A DNA stretch of 64,000 nucleotides from Idiomarina sp. A28L (GTDB lineage: Bacteria > Pseudomonadota > Gammaproteobacteria > Enterobacterales > Alteromonadaceae), in assembly GCF_000218785.1 (NCBI RefSeq), contig NZ_AFPO01000021.1:124001-188000 (forward strand). Reading direction: 5' to 3'. The notes beneath the pieces were generated by a model, which was not told the DNA's origin, did not search any database, and worked only from the letters and a program-made list of their open reading frames with translations. The position numbers and the translations under genes were made by a program. Of this stretch, positions 1 through 9,521 are shown in pieces (position 1 is the stretch's first letter; every line of letters begins with the position of its first letter).

Positions 1-27
1 TGCATACGGGTGTAACCAACGCCACAT
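1..27 (-). CDS. ccmC: Haem exporter subunit CcmC, N-terminal 9 residues only (cut by window edge)
   Basis: An ATG on the minus strand at 25-27 opens a frame reading MWRWLHPYA to the window edge. Known CcmC proteins begin with a similar Met-Trp-x-x-Leu-His, and ccmC follows ccmB in ccm operons, so this is the expected next gene. It starts one base beyond the ccmB stop codon. CcmC is the membrane protein that delivers haem to the chaperone CcmE. The call rests on nine residues plus gene order. Confidence 0.7.
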
Positions 28-28
28 A

Positions 29-721
29 TTAATTTACACTCACTCGTAATCCGGCTTTCACCGCGAACGGGGCTAAAGTGATGCTCAGCACCATGAAAGC
101 TCCAATTAATGCCAGCGGGCCAGCTGGTGAAACACCAACAACCGCGGCTTCGACAGCTGCTGTGGCAAAAATCAGCAGCGGAATTAGCAGGGGTAATAAT
201 AACAAACTCAATAATGCGCCACCTTTATTCAGGCTTACCGTTAGCGCTACACCAATTGCGCCTGCAGCACTTAATACGGGCGTTCCTAACAAAAGGGTCA
301 GCCATAACACGCCCCAAGCCTGAATAGGTAAATTCATTAATAATGCCAACAAGGGCGTAATCACCAACACAGGCACGGCGGTTAGCAGCCAGTGCACAAC
401 AATTTTGGCAAAAACACTGATTTCTACCGGTACTGGCAACAGCAGCATTTGTTCCAGCGCACCATCGCGGAAATCATCTCGGAACAAACGTTCAAGCCCA
501 AGCATGCTCGATAGCAATGCTGAAACCCAAATTACGCCCGGTGCTATGCGGCCTAGAATATCCGGGCCCGGCCCTACTCCCAAAGGGAAAAGGGTAACCA
601 CGATAAGTAAAAATATCAGTGGGTTTAACAAATCGCTGCGTTGCCGCGAAGCCACGCGAATATCACGCTGTATTATTTGTTTAAATACTTTCCATGCGGA
701 TACTGGGTTTGCTTGCAACAT
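29..721 (-). CDS. ccmB: Haem exporter permease CcmB
   Basis: This 230-residue, highly hydrophobic protein has about six membrane segments, close to the usual CcmB length of about 220. The cytoplasmic region near residues 75-100 (RLFRDDFRDGALEQMLLLP) is typical of the family. With CcmA and CcmC it forms the ABC complex of cytochrome c maturation that works with CcmE on the periplasmic side. Its ATG overlaps the ccmA stop by one base (TGATG), implying translational coupling. Confidence 0.95.
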   Translation of the reverse strand: MLQANPVSAWKVFKQIIQRDIRVASRQRSDLLNPLIFLLIVVTLFPLGVGPGPDILGRIAPGVIWVSALLSSMLGLERLFRDDFRDGALEQMLLLPVPVEISVFAKIVVHWLLTAVPVLVITPLLALLMNLPIQAWGVLWLTLLLGTPVLSAAGAIGVALTVSLNKGGALLSLLLLPLLIPLLIFATAAVEAAVVGVSPAGPLALIGAFMVLSITLAPFAVKAGLRVSVN

Positions 722-1368
722 CAGTGCTGATACCTCAAACGTAATGCCTGCACTTGGTAGAATTCAGTGATCAGCTCTTGGTGAGAGGTAAGGATTATGG
801 CGCCACCGGCCTTTAGATGTTCAGCGAAGCGGGCATGCAGGAGGGCAATGCCTTCAACATCGAGCGCTGTAAATGGTTCATCGAGAATCCATAGTGAAGC
901 TTGCGTAAGCCATAACCGAGCGAGTGCAATGCGCCGCTGCTGGCCGGCCGATAGGCCCTGCGCCGGAATATCTTCAAGGCCTACAAGGCCCACTTTTGCC
1001 AACAGTTCGTAAGGTGTTTCTTTTAGCTCTACACCCTGAACTGCGGCGTAAAACTCGAGGTTTTCAATAGCCGTAAGCTCGGGCTTAACACCCGCTTTAT
1101 GACCAATAAACAATAAATTCTGGTAATAGGCTTCGCGATCTTCGCTGATTAGCTGTTGCTGAAAACTAACGGAACCGGCTTGCGCTGGCAATAGCCCGGC
1201 AAGAATGCGTAACAGGCTAGATTTCCCAGCACCGTTAGGCCCTTCTATTTGCCAAATTTCGCCTGCCTGCACACGAAGTTGCAAATCGCTAAATAGCGTT
1301 CGCTCGCCGCGTATCGACATCAGTTCGTTCGCTTCTAAAAGCACCGGCACAGCTACCTTATCACTCAT
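721..1368 (-). CDS. ccmA: Haem exporter ATP-binding protein CcmA
   Basis: This 215-residue ABC ATPase has a Walker A (GPNGAGKSS) near residues 43-51, an ABC signature LSAGQQRR near 139-146 and a Walker B with catalytic Glu (LWILDEPF) near 159-166. Length and position just upstream of ccmB identify it as CcmA, which powers haem handling in cytochrome c maturation. It appears to be the first gene of the leftward ccm operon; 117 bases separate it from the preceding pilin gene. I see no clear terminator in that gap, so read-through from the pilin genes is possible. Confidence 0.96.
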   Translation of the reverse strand: MSDKVAVPVLLEANELMSIRGERTLFSDLQLRVQAGEIWQIEGPNGAGKSSLLRILAGLLPAQAGSVSFQQQLISEDREAYYQNLLFIGHKAGVKPELTAIENLEFYAAVQGVELKETPYELLAKVGLVGLEDIPAQGLSAGQQRRIALARLWLTQASLWILDEPFTALDVEGIALLHARFAEHLKAGGAIILTSHQELITEFYQVQALRLRYQH

Positions 1369-1485
1369 AGATAAATTGCACTTATGCTAACACGAAAATA
1401 GGTGTGCAAGCGATACTTTCAGGCATGAATCGGCAGCGCTGCCTGCTTGCCCTTTACCGTGGCTTTGCACTCGATCAATAAATAA

Positions 1486-1875
1486 TTACGGCAAGTACCA
1501 TCCACGTTCTTCAGGGCTTACATCTGAAGCTTCTACCCACCAAGAGTGCAACTCACCAATACTTTCAATGCGCCAATTCCGGCCATCACTAAATTGGCCA
1601 GTGCGGGTTCCGCTAGGTGCACTTTGTTGCCACAGGGTAAGCCATTCTTGCAACTCGCTATCTTCGCTATAGGCACTATTTGCACGCTGCCAAAAACTAG
1701 TGGAATGCGCCAGTAAATTAACAGCGGCTGGCAAGCTGAGGGTAATAATGACCAAACACAGCATTACCTCTGGTAAGGTAAAGCCGCCTTTTTTAGGCGG
1801 TATGGGTTTTTGAAACACACGTTTCCGCGACAGAGGTTTGCTTGGGATATACCTCCAATTAGTTCGCCCTCGCAT
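1486..1875 (-). CDS. Minor prepilin, PilV/PpdC-like
   Basis: This protein of about 129 residues carries a prepilin site: GG then FTLPEVMLCLVIITLSLP, with the Glu at mature position 5, followed by a hydrophobic helix. Size and place in the operon match E. coli PpdC, a minor prepilin thought to prime type IV pilus assembly. I start it at the ATG at 1873-1875, which overlaps the upstream TAA by one base. This gives an unusually long, basic leader of about 31 residues. An in-frame ATG further upstream would lengthen it more. It is last in a tightly overlapping four-gene operon. Confidence 0.75.
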   Translation of the reverse strand: MRGRTNWRYIPSKPLSRKRVFQKPIPPKKGGFTLPEVMLCLVIITLSLPAAVNLLAHSTSFWQRANSAYSEDSELQEWLTLWQQSAPSGTRTGQFSDGRNWRIESIGELHSWWVEASDVSPEERGWYLP

Positions 1876-2336
1876 TAAATGCCTCGCAGCCATGCGCGCA
1901 CTCCATACTGATCTTCTATAAGCCAAAGGTTTTGCACCACGCGTATTTGATAGGAAGGCTGTTGAACATCGATACTCATATGCCAGCATTGATACTCGAG
2001 TGGTTCTTCATCTGCATTTTTTACTGCGTTATTTGCCGTTTTCGTGGTGCCACCTGAAGTTCTAGCGGAAACCTTATCTATTGGCGCTTCGGAGCAATTC
2101 ACCGAGCGCCGTTCTAGTAACACCTGCCATCCGCTAGGTAGATTCACCGTTATTGGAATCGGCAACCCTTGTTGAAACTGTGATAACGCATAAAAACGCG
2201 CACTATCAGCCGCTCGCCAAGCGCGAGCGAGCTGCAAATCATGCTGGCTTAAGCGCCAAGTTTGCAAGCCATCTTCAATACTGCTCAGTAAAATTACTGT
2301 GGTGAGGTTAATCAGCACTAATACAACGGCGATCAT
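1875..2336 (-). CDS. Minor pilin-like protein, PilX/YgdB (DUF2509)-like, start uncertain
   Basis: From the first ATG this is 153 residues starting MIAVVLVLINLTTV, a hydrophobic N-terminal helix, followed by a polar pilin-like domain. YgdB/PilX proteins normally have a short leader ending in Lys/Arg-Gly before this helix. Exactly such a peptide (HEQKGSSL) is encoded in frame directly upstream of the ATG, yet no ATG, GTG or TTG lies between it and the in-frame TAG at 2397-2399. Either a rare start codon is used, the protein lacks a leader, or frameshifting from the upstream gene occurs. Third gene of the minor prepilin operon. Confidence 0.65.
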   Translation of the reverse strand: MIAVVLVLINLTTVILLSSIEDGLQTWRLSQHDLQLARAWRAADSARFYALSQFQQGLPIPITVNLPSGWQVLLERRSVNCSEAPIDKVSARTSGGTTKTANNAVKNADEEPLEYQCWHMSIDVQQPSYQIRVVQNLWLIEDQYGVRAWLRGI

Positions 2337-2956
2337 CAGGCTGGAGCCCTTCTGCTCATGGTATAAATTGAAGATAGCGAGCCTTGCGGTAAACCCCTAT
2401 GCCAGGAATAACACCACTGTAAAGGGGGCGTATCCACATCTAATTCACCGTTTACTTCACCACTAATGCAAACTTGAAAATAGCCTTGGTTTAGCTCGAA
2501 AAAATCAAAACTGGTAACTTTGAAGCCCGAGGCATCGTGCAAGCCCAGCCAGCCATTGCTAGTACAATCACCTTCATTTGGTTTCCATTGCAATTGTTGG
2601 TTGCGTAACCGCACGCCTTTATTCGCGAACAAAAGACACTGGTTCTGTTCTCGCCACTGGAAATCGCTACTGTAGTTTTGTAATTCGTAGCGAAGATCGC
2701 GAACCAGCCAATGCCCCAGAGCATAGAAGTTTTGCGTTTCTCGAGTTTTTAACTGGGCCTGCCATGCTTTCGCCCAAAAATAGCTATGCGTACTCAGCCC
2801 TGCATAAATAATTGGGCCACTCAGCGCAATAACCAATAATAGTTCGAGTAGGCTAAATCCATGCTGTTTTCGACCGCTAATTGGATTTAGTTCACAGTTG
2901 TGAACTTTTGTGGGTGAAATTTCATCACCGTATACCATTTTGCAAACACCTAGCAT
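2336..2956 (-). CDS. Minor prepilin, PilW/PpdB-like
   Basis: This 206-residue protein has a prepilin processing site KQHG then FSLLELLLVIALSG (Glu at mature position 5) near residue 34, followed by a PilW-type C-terminal domain. It is a minor pilin expected to sit at the pilus tip-initiation complex. It overlaps the upstream gene by 7 bases and its TGA overlaps the next ATG by one base. Met7 (2938) is an alternative start. E. coli ppdB occupies the same position in its operon. Confidence 0.78.
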   Translation of the reverse strand: MLGVCKMVYGDEISPTKVHNCELNPISGRKQHGFSLLELLLVIALSGPIIYAGLSTHSYFWAKAWQAQLKTRETQNFYALGHWLVRDLRYELQNYSSDFQWREQNQCLLFANKGVRLRNQQLQWKPNEGDCTSNGWLGLHDASGFKVTSFDFFELNQGYFQVCISGEVNGELDVDTPPLQWCYSWHRGLPQGSLSSIYTMSRRAPA

Positions 2957-3492
2957 TTCGCAAACCTCGAGTTATTTGCCCCGGTAATGCAGATACGTAT
3001 ACGCCCTAGGGTAGAAATCACCACATGAATACTTTGATTTGGCAATTCTTTATGGCTTATTTGAAAGCGCCCCGCATTGAAGCCCGCCATACCGTTGAAA
3101 GCGCTAAAACGTGCTGCGGGTATGGGTGCTAGGTTGGTAGAAATCATGATTGCTGAGGAATCAGTAGGCACAACACGTTCACTTGTGGATGTTTCATGAA
3201 CACATACTTGCGGCCGCTGCTCGGTTTGCCAAAAGCACAATTCGCCGCTTACGGTAAACCCAAACCATTGGTCTGTACCAGAAGTAATAGCCCGCAAACG
3301 CGCATTGCGAATCGCGGCATAAAGTTGCTCACCGCTGCTGTAGAGCTGCTGTTGCCATAAGTTGCGCTGCAGCGCTGGCCAACCCATAGCCCCAAGCACA
3401 GTAATCAGTAACGTAACCAGCATTATTTCAACCAGCGAAAAGCCCCGCATAACGTGCCCATGCAATAGAAAAACACCACTGAAGTGTGGCAT
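2950..3492 (-). CDS. Minor prepilin, FimT/GspH-type, PpdA-like
   Basis: The prepilin motif MRG then FSLVEIMLVTLLITVLG carries Glu at mature position 5 and is followed by a GspH/FimT-like domain. The C-terminus contains GRIRIC, like the GRLRLC near the end of E. coli PpdA. I keep the upstream ATG at 3492 because starting at Met15 (3450) would leave a three-residue leader, too short for a usual prepilin. First gene of the four-gene operon. The protein probably helps nucleate type IV pilus or competence pseudopilus assembly. Confidence 0.75.
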   Translation of the reverse strand: MPHFSGVFLLHGHVMRGFSLVEIMLVTLLITVLGAMGWPALQRNLWQQQLYSSGEQLYAAIRNARLRAITSGTDQWFGFTVSGELCFWQTEQRPQVCVHETSTSERVVPTDSSAIMISTNLAPIPAARFSAFNGMAGFNAGRFQISHKELPNQSIHVVISTLGRIRICITGANNSRFAKC

Positions 3493-3575
3493 TGAACATG
3501 AGCTTTACCAGTATCTTCCGCAATTGCGCACGCTTTTGCTTCCTCGCTATCAGCTACGATTGAACAGGCACCCAC

Positions 3576-3604
3576 AAAAAAGCCGAAGGCTTAGCTTCGG
3601 CTTT
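3576..3604 (-). terminator. Rho-independent terminator after ispH
   Basis: A 10-bp perfect stem (AAAGCCGAAG / CTTCGGCTTT, 3579-3588 with 3595-3604) has a 6-nt loop. On the minus strand it is followed by a T run. It lies 35 bases past the ispH stop and probably ends the ribF-ileS-lspA-fkpB-ispH transcript. Confidence 0.85.
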
Positions 3605-3638
3605 AAATGATTTCTGCTTGGTTCGGTAAACTGAAAAA

Positions 3639-4595
3639 TTATACCTCAACCACCCGCAACTCAGGAGGAATCGAAAACGTAATGTTCTCTTCGCGGCCAG
3701 AACGCTCTTCTACATCGGGCTCACTGCCCTCGGCACCAGAGTGTGCGCGCAACCAATCAACCACGTTTTTCACTAATACTTCTGGTGCTGAGGCACCTGC
3801 AGTAACACCAACTGTAGCCGCACCCGCAAGCCATTGCGTATCAATACAACTGGCATCATCAATAAGATAGGCTCGAGTACCCATTTTTTCAGCTAACTCA
3901 GCTAACCGATTAGAATTCGAGCTATTGCGTGCACCCACTACTAGCAGCACATCAACCTCATGGGCAAGATCACGCACCGCATCTTGGCGATTTTGCGTAG
4001 CGTAACAAATATCATCTTTGCGCGGGCCGTTAATATTTGGAAAGCGAACACGCAAGGCATCAATGATATCGGCAGTATCATCGACCGATAACGTGGTTTG
4101 GCTCATGTAATGCAATTCATCAGAGTTCTTTACTTTCAGCGTGGCTACATCCGCTACTGATTCCACCAAGTAGATACCACCCTCGGCACTGCTATATTGG
4201 CCCATGGTGCCTTCTACTTCTGGATGCCCCGCATGACCAATCAACACACATTCATGGTTACGGCGGCTAGCGCGGGTTACTTCCATATGAACTTTAGTAA
4301 CCAGCGGGCATGTTGCATCGAACACTTTCAAGCCACGCGCGGTTGCCGTATCCCGCACGGCACGCGATACGCCGTGAGCACTAAAAATCACAATGCTATC
4401 ATCAGGTACTTGATCGAGCTCTTCCACAAACACCGCACCACGTTCACGCAAACCATCAACCACGTGCTTGTTATGCACTACTTCATGGCGAACATAAATC
4501 GGCGGCGAAAACATAGCGAGCGCTTGTTCAACAATAGTAATAGCGCGATCTACACCGGCACAAAAGCCACGTGGGTTGGCAAGAATGATTTTCAT
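3639..4595 (-). CDS. ispH: 4-hydroxy-3-methylbut-2-enyl diphosphate reductase IspH (LytB)
   Basis: This 318-residue enzyme performs the last step of the MEP isoprenoid pathway, reducing HMBPP to IPP and DMAPP. The three [4Fe-4S]-ligating cysteines are visible: Cys12 in PRGFCAGV, Cys96 in DATCPLV and Cys197 in DICYAT, at the same spacing as in E. coli. The gene overlaps the fkpB stop by 4 bases (ATGA) and ends its operon. ispG, the preceding pathway step, is also in this window at 62091-63206. Confidence 0.98.
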   Translation of the reverse strand: MKIILANPRGFCAGVDRAITIVEQALAMFSPPIYVRHEVVHNKHVVDGLRERGAVFVEELDQVPDDSIVIFSAHGVSRAVRDTATARGLKVFDATCPLVTKVHMEVTRASRRNHECVLIGHAGHPEVEGTMGQYSSAEGGIYLVESVADVATLKVKNSDELHYMSQTTLSVDDTADIIDALRVRFPNINGPRKDDICYATQNRQDAVRDLAHEVDVLLVVGARNSSNSNRLAELAEKMGTRAYLIDDASCIDTQWLAGAATVGVTAGASAPEVLVKNVVDWLRAHSGAEGSEPDVEERSGREENITFSIPPELRVVEV

Positions 4596-5041
4596 GGTGC
4601 CTCCACGCTGAGCACTTCTACGGCAAAGGTTACCCGCTGCCCAGCTAATGGGTGATTAAAATCTACAGTAACAACATCAGCAGTTACTTCCCGAACAATA
4701 CCCGGAATTTCGCTGCCATTCGGCTGGCTGAACGAAATAATTGCGCCCACCTCAGCTGGTGTTTCACCAGAAAAGCGCACTCGCTCAATATGATAAATAT
4801 TCTCAGGTAGAGGTTTACCAAAAGCATCTTCTGGCTCTAAGGTAAATTCTTCGTTATCACCGGCTTTAAGCCCGAGCAAACAATCTTCAAAACTCTTAGT
4901 TAAATTACCATCGCCAATAGTAAGGCGAGCCGGTTTGCCATGAACTTTTGTGCTATCCGCAGCCGAACCATCTTCCAACTTTATTGAAAAATGCAATACC
5001 ACATGGCTACCTAGGCCTATTGCTACCACTTGCTCGCTCAT
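4592..5041 (-). CDS. fkpB: FKBP-type peptidyl-prolyl isomerase, SlpA family
   Basis: This 149-residue protein has the SlpA-type FKBP fold. The N-terminal strand ([18 protein letters not shown]) is followed by the [20 protein letters not shown] segment and a long insert-in-flap region ([20 protein letters not shown]). Such proteins combine prolyl isomerase and chaperone activity. The ispH-fkpB-lspA-ileS order is standard in gammaproteobacteria. The gap of 64 bases to lspA is the largest within this operon. Confidence 0.95.
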   Translation of the reverse strand: MSEQVVAIGLGSHVVLHFSIKLEDGSAADSTKVHGKPARLTIGDGNLTKSFEDCLLGLKAGDNEEFTLEPEDAFGKPLPENIYHIERVRFSGETPAEVGAIISFSQPNGSEIPGIVREVTADVVTVDFNHPLAGQRVTFAVEVLSVEAP

Positions 5042-5105
5042 ACACTACTACTCTTTTTAAAATACATTTCTGGCTCAAGGTGTTGCTTCACGCAACCGCT
5101 CAAGG

Positions 5106-5624
5106 TTAACTTTGCTGGCGATTACTGAAAAAACCATCAAAGATAATCAAGCCCGCGCCAATAACAATACAGCTATCGGCTACGTTAAATGCCGGCCAAT
5201 GATAACTACCAACGTAAACGTCGAGAAAATCAACTACATAACCATAATTAATCCGATCAATTACGTTGCCAATAGCACCCGATATAATCAAACCAAAGCC
5301 TAAATTAGCGGCTTTCATCGATTTCGGTTGCCGGCGCAGCATTACAATCAGTACCAAGCTAATCACCACCGCAATCACGCTAAAGAACCAACGCTGCCAA
5401 CCACCTTGATCGCTTAAAAAGCTGAACGCCGCACCATAGTTACGAACATGTACTAAATCAAAAAAGGGCAACAAGTTAATGCGGCTAAATAGCGGCATAT
5501 TTGCTACCACTAGCCACTTTGTGGCTTGATCAGCTATAACCAAAATCACAACCAGCCACCACCAGTGCCAACCACTTTGGCGCCACTGGCTTGGCACTGG
5601 TGTTTTCTCGTTTGCTGCCGACAT
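5106..5624 (-). CDS. lspA: Signal peptidase II (lipoprotein signal peptidase)
   Basis: This 172-residue inner-membrane aspartyl protease has four hydrophobic segments. The catalytic Asp pair is Asp123 (GNVIDRINYG) and Asp150 (FNVADSCIVIG), and the conserved ADQATKW motif lies near residue 31. It cleaves prolipoproteins before the lipid-modified Cys. Substrates encoded in this window include BamB and MltF. Its ATG overlaps the ileS TGA by one base. Confidence 0.97.
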   Translation of the reverse strand: MSAANEKTPVPSQWRQSGWHWWWLVVILVIADQATKWLVVANMPLFSRINLLPFFDLVHVRNYGAAFSFLSDQGGWQRWFFSVIAVVISLVLIVMLRRQPKSMKAANLGFGLIISGAIGNVIDRINYGYVVDFLDVYVGSYHWPAFNVADSCIVIGAGLIIFDGFFSNRQQS

Positions 5625-8455
5625 TATGCAAATTCCCTGCTTTCGCCCGCACCATCCACGTTAGTAACGCAGCGGCCACATAATTCCGGATGTGTAGTAT
5701 CTTTACCCACATCGGCAGTGTGATGCCAACAACGGCCACATTTACTGTGGCTGGTACGCTCTACGGCAACTTTCAGGCTGGCAAGTTCCGTTGCGCGCGC
5801 ATCACCGGCTTCGCTTAACGGTGCTAAACGCACACCAGAAGTTAACAACACAAAGCGCAATTCATTACCCAGTACGTTCAAAGTGCTTTGTAATGCTTCA
5901 TCAACAAATAGTGTTACTTCCGCTTGTAGCGCACCACCAATAATTTCATCGCGGCGAGCTTGCTCTAGAGCACCGTTCACCGCATCTCGAACTTCTAAAA
6001 GTTGCTGCCATTGGCTATCACTTACTTTACCTTCAGTGCGTGTGGGCCAATCTGCATACCATTCTGCGGTAAACACGTATTTTTCCCGTGTGCCGCTCAC
6101 TGGCGCCGGCATTAATTCCCAGAGTTCTTGTGCGGTAAAGCTACAAATTGGCGCAATCCAACGCACAAGCGCTTCAGAAATATGCCACAGCGCAGTTTGG
6201 CACGACCGCTGAGCTACACTATTTGCTTTCGCGGTGTATTGGCGATCTTTAATAATATCAAGATAGAAACTACCCAGTTCAATCGAGCAGAAATGCATTA
6301 GTTTTTGCACAACAGCAAGGAACTGATAGTTATCGAAAGCTTCCCGAATTTCGTTTTGTAACGCTTCTGCTCGCGCCACAATCCAGCGATCGAGCTCAAC
6401 CATTTCAGCTACTGGCACTTGGTGCTCTGCTGGGTTGAAGCCATTGATATTGGCTAACAAGAACCGAGCAGTGTTACGAATACGGCGATATGAATCAGCT
6501 GAACGTTTCAAAATTTCGTCCGATACTGTCATTTCTGCGGTGTAATCGTTACTGGCCACCCACAAACGCAGAATATCGCCACCGAGTTTATTCATAACAT
6601 CTTGCGGTGATACCACATTGCCCAGCGATTTCGACATCTTACGCCCATGCTGATCAACGGTGAAACCGTGAGTGAGTACTTGCTTATAAGGCGCTTGCCC
6701 ACGAATAGCTACACCGGTAAGCAATGATGATTGGAACCAACCACGGTGCTGATCTGAACCTTCTAAATACAAATCTGCTGGCCACTGTAAGTTTTCATCT
6801 TGCGCTAAAACACAATGATGGGTTACGCCAGAATCGAACCACACATCTAAGGTATCGGTGAGCTTACGATAATGCTTAGCTTCTTCGCCGAGTAATTCAC
6901 TTGCCTCTAAATCAAACCAAGCCTGAATACCTTCCACTTCCACTTTTTTTGCTACTCGCTCAAGTAACTCAAGCGAATTCGGGTGCGGCTCGGCGGTTTC
7001 TGTGTGAATAAATAAGGTTAACGGCACACCCCAAGTACGTTGGCGTGAAATACACCAATCTGGGCGGCCATCGATCATGCCAGCAATGCGGTTTTCGCCC
7101 CATTCTGGAACCCAACGCACTTGCTTAATCTCGCTCAATGCTTGCGCACGCAACCCTTGTTTTTCCATGCTAATAAACCACTGCGGGGTAGCACGGAAAA
7201 TAATAGGTGTTTTGTGGCGCCAGCAATGCGGATAGCTGTGATCAAAGCTTTCATGGTGAATCAATGTGCCCGCATCACGCAGCGCATCAACAATAACCGG
7301 GTTCGCTTTGAACACGTGTTGGCCTGCAAACATCGGCGTATCTTCTTTATATACACCGTGATCATTTACCGGGTTATACACTTCCAAGTTATATACAAGG
7401 CCAACGTTGAAATCGTCAACACCGTGGCCCGGAGCTGTGTGCACACAACCGGTACCCGATTCAGTAGTAACGTGCTCGCCTAAAATCACTGGCACTTGGC
7501 GCTCATACAATGGGTGCTTTAAAGCAACCAACTCTAACGCTTTTCCGGTACAGAAACCCAGTTTATGGTATTTGTTAATGCCATAGCGCTCCATGGCTTC
7601 AGTAACCAGCTCAGTAGCCAAAATAAGCCGCTCTGGTTTATCGCCTTCCACCTGCACTAATGCATATTCAATGGTAGGTTCCAGCGTTACCGCTTGGCTG
7701 GCCGGGATTGTCCATGGCGTAGTGGTCCAAATCAGCATACTGATAGGGCCTTTACCTGCATGCCCTTCCGGATGAGCAAATAAATCGGCTACTTTATCGG
7801 TATCGATTACCGGGAAACGCACATCAATGGCAGGCGAAGCTTTATCTTTATATTCAACTTCCGCTTCAGCCAACGCAGAGCCACAATCAGTACACCAATG
7901 CACCGGCTTAAAGCCTTGCTGCAAATGGCCACGTTCAATGATAGCGCCCAGCGCACGAATGATGTTCGCTTCTTGGGCGAAATTCATCGTTAAATACGGG
8001 TTATCCCAATCACCAAATACACCTAGGCGTTTGAAATCTTCACGCTGGCCATCTACTTGGGTAAGCGCGTATTCGCGGCATTTTTGCCGAAACTCAGCAT
8101 CGTTTAATTTCTTGCCCGGTTTGCCATATTTCTTTTCCACTACAAGCTCAATTGGAAGGCCGTGGCAATCCCAACCAGGAACATACGGCGAATCAAAACC
8201 GCTTAAGGTTTTTGATTTAACCACCATATCTTTAATAATTTTGTTTACTGCATGGCCAATGTGAATCGAACCGTTTGCATATGGAGGGCCATCGTGCAGA
8301 ATAAATTTTTCTCGGCCTGCGCGCGCTTCACGAATTTTTCCGTAAAGGTTATCTTGATACCAATTCTTCAGCATTTCCGGCTCGCGTTGGGCTAGGTTGC
8401 CACGCATTGGAAAGGCCGTGTCCGGGAGGTTTAAGGTATGCTTATAATCACTCAT
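5624..8455 (-). CDS. ileS: Isoleucyl-tRNA synthetase
   Basis: This 943-residue class I synthetase has HIGH at residues 65-68 (in [10 protein letters not shown]), KMSKS in [10 protein letters not shown], and a C-terminal zinc-binding module with paired CxxC motifs (CGRCW, CGRC). Length and architecture match bacterial type-1 IleRS such as that of E. coli (938 residues). It starts 4 bases after the ribF stop and is coupled to lspA downstream. I see no T-box or other leader. Confidence 0.98.
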   Translation of the reverse strand: MSDYKHTLNLPDTAFPMRGNLAQREPEMLKNWYQDNLYGKIREARAGREKFILHDGPPYANGSIHIGHAVNKIIKDMVVKSKTLSGFDSPYVPGWDCHGLPIELVVEKKYGKPGKKLNDAEFRQKCREYALTQVDGQREDFKRLGVFGDWDNPYLTMNFAQEANIIRALGAIIERGHLQQGFKPVHWCTDCGSALAEAEVEYKDKASPAIDVRFPVIDTDKVADLFAHPEGHAGKGPISMLIWTTTPWTIPASQAVTLEPTIEYALVQVEGDKPERLILATELVTEAMERYGINKYHKLGFCTGKALELVALKHPLYERQVPVILGEHVTTESGTGCVHTAPGHGVDDFNVGLVYNLEVYNPVNDHGVYKEDTPMFAGQHVFKANPVIVDALRDAGTLIHHESFDHSYPHCWRHKTPIIFRATPQWFISMEKQGLRAQALSEIKQVRWVPEWGENRIAGMIDGRPDWCISRQRTWGVPLTLFIHTETAEPHPNSLELLERVAKKVEVEGIQAWFDLEASELLGEEAKHYRKLTDTLDVWFDSGVTHHCVLAQDENLQWPADLYLEGSDQHRGWFQSSLLTGVAIRGQAPYKQVLTHGFTVDQHGRKMSKSLGNVVSPQDVMNKLGGDILRLWVASNDYTAEMTVSDEILKRSADSYRRIRNTARFLLANINGFNPAEHQVPVAEMVELDRWIVARAEALQNEIREAFDNYQFLAVVQKLMHFCSIELGSFYLDIIKDRQYTAKANSVAQRSCQTALWHISEALVRWIAPICSFTAQELWELMPAPVSGTREKYVFTAEWYADWPTRTEGKVSDSQWQQLLEVRDAVNGALEQARRDEIIGGALQAEVTLFVDEALQSTLNVLGNELRFVLLTSGVRLAPLSEAGDARATELASLKVAVERTSHSKCGRCWHHTADVGKDTTHPELCGRCVTNVDGAGESREFA

Positions 8456-8459
8456 GCAG

Positions 8460-9443
8460 TCAGGTCCACTCTTCGGTTACATCATTCTTCGTTAAATTGG
8501 TTGCGTTCGCTGCTAAATAAGCACGCGCCGCTTCTGCATCTTGCTGTATTTGGTTCTGCAACTCGGGAAACGAGTTAAATTTGTGCTCATCTCGCAACCA
8601 CACTAATGGTGTCACGGTAAGAGCCTTGCCGTAAAGATCGGGTAGCTCAGGTGTTGGCTGAAAACCGAACAAATGTACTTCCAGTAATTCTCGCTCGCCA
8701 TTAACGGTTGGCTTGCGGCCAATATTGGCCACGCCACCATAAACTTTGCCGCTTACTTCAGCGGTTACCGCAAACACCCCTTTTAAAGGCGACTGCTGCC
8801 GCTGTAATGCAATATTAGCGGTTGGAAAACCAATGGTGCGCCCGCGTTTCTCGCCGTGGCGAACACGGCCGGTAAACGAAAATGGCCGCCCCAACATATG
8901 TTCGGCCGCGGCAAAATCAGCGGTTTCCAACGCACTACGAATAGCCGTGCTGGATACGCGAATGTTTTCTGTGCGATAACTCTTGGTATCAATTACGCTA
9001 AAACCTAAGCGTTTGCCCGCCTCTTGCAGCAATGCGAAATCGCCGCTGCGGCCTTTACCAAAGCGAAAATCATCGCCCACCACCAATAACTTAACACCAA
9101 GCTGTGCAACTAACACCTGCTCAATAAACGCTTCGGCAGTTAAACTCGCAAAACGTTGATTAAACTGGGTGATTAGCATTCTATCCATGCCACATTGGCG
9201 GAACATTTGCCATTTATCTTGCCACCGGCTCAAGCGCGCGGGAGCACGGTGCGGAGCAAACAATTCCAACGGCTGCGGTTCAAAGATCATCACAGCTGCG
9301 GGCACATGCAAACGTTCCGCTTGCTCACGCACACGCGCCAACACCGCTTGATGGCCCAAATGTACGCCATCAAAGTTGCCGATTGTAAGCACACAGCCAC
9401 GATGCCGCGCTGCTATATTATGTAAACCACGAATTAATTCCAT
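8460..9443 (-). CDS. ribF: Bifunctional riboflavin kinase / FAD synthetase
   Basis: This 327-residue protein has an N-terminal nucleotidyltransferase domain with [10 protein letters not shown] at residues 22-31 and a C-terminal riboflavin kinase domain with [10 protein letters not shown]. It makes FMN and FAD from riboflavin. It is first in the ribF-ileS-lspA-fkpB-ispH operon, a very common gammaproteobacterial arrangement. No FMN riboswitch is visible in the short gap upstream. Confidence 0.97.
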   Translation of the reverse strand: MELIRGLHNIAARHRGCVLTIGNFDGVHLGHQAVLARVREQAERLHVPAAVMIFEPQPLELFAPHRAPARLSRWQDKWQMFRQCGMDRMLITQFNQRFASLTAEAFIEQVLVAQLGVKLLVVGDDFRFGKGRSGDFALLQEAGKRLGFSVIDTKSYRTENIRVSSTAIRSALETADFAAAEHMLGRPFSFTGRVRHGEKRGRTIGFPTANIALQRQQSPLKGVFAVTAEVSGKVYGGVANIGRKPTVNGERELLEVHLFGFQPTPELPDLYGKALTVTPLVWLRDEHKFNSFPELQNQIQQDAEAARAYLAANATNLTKNDVTEEWT

Positions 9444-9521
9444 AGACGCGCGATTATACGCTAAAGCGAAGCAAGCTGCATCGCTTGAATGAAGATTTTA
9501 GTTGCCGATCAGCAACCTGTT

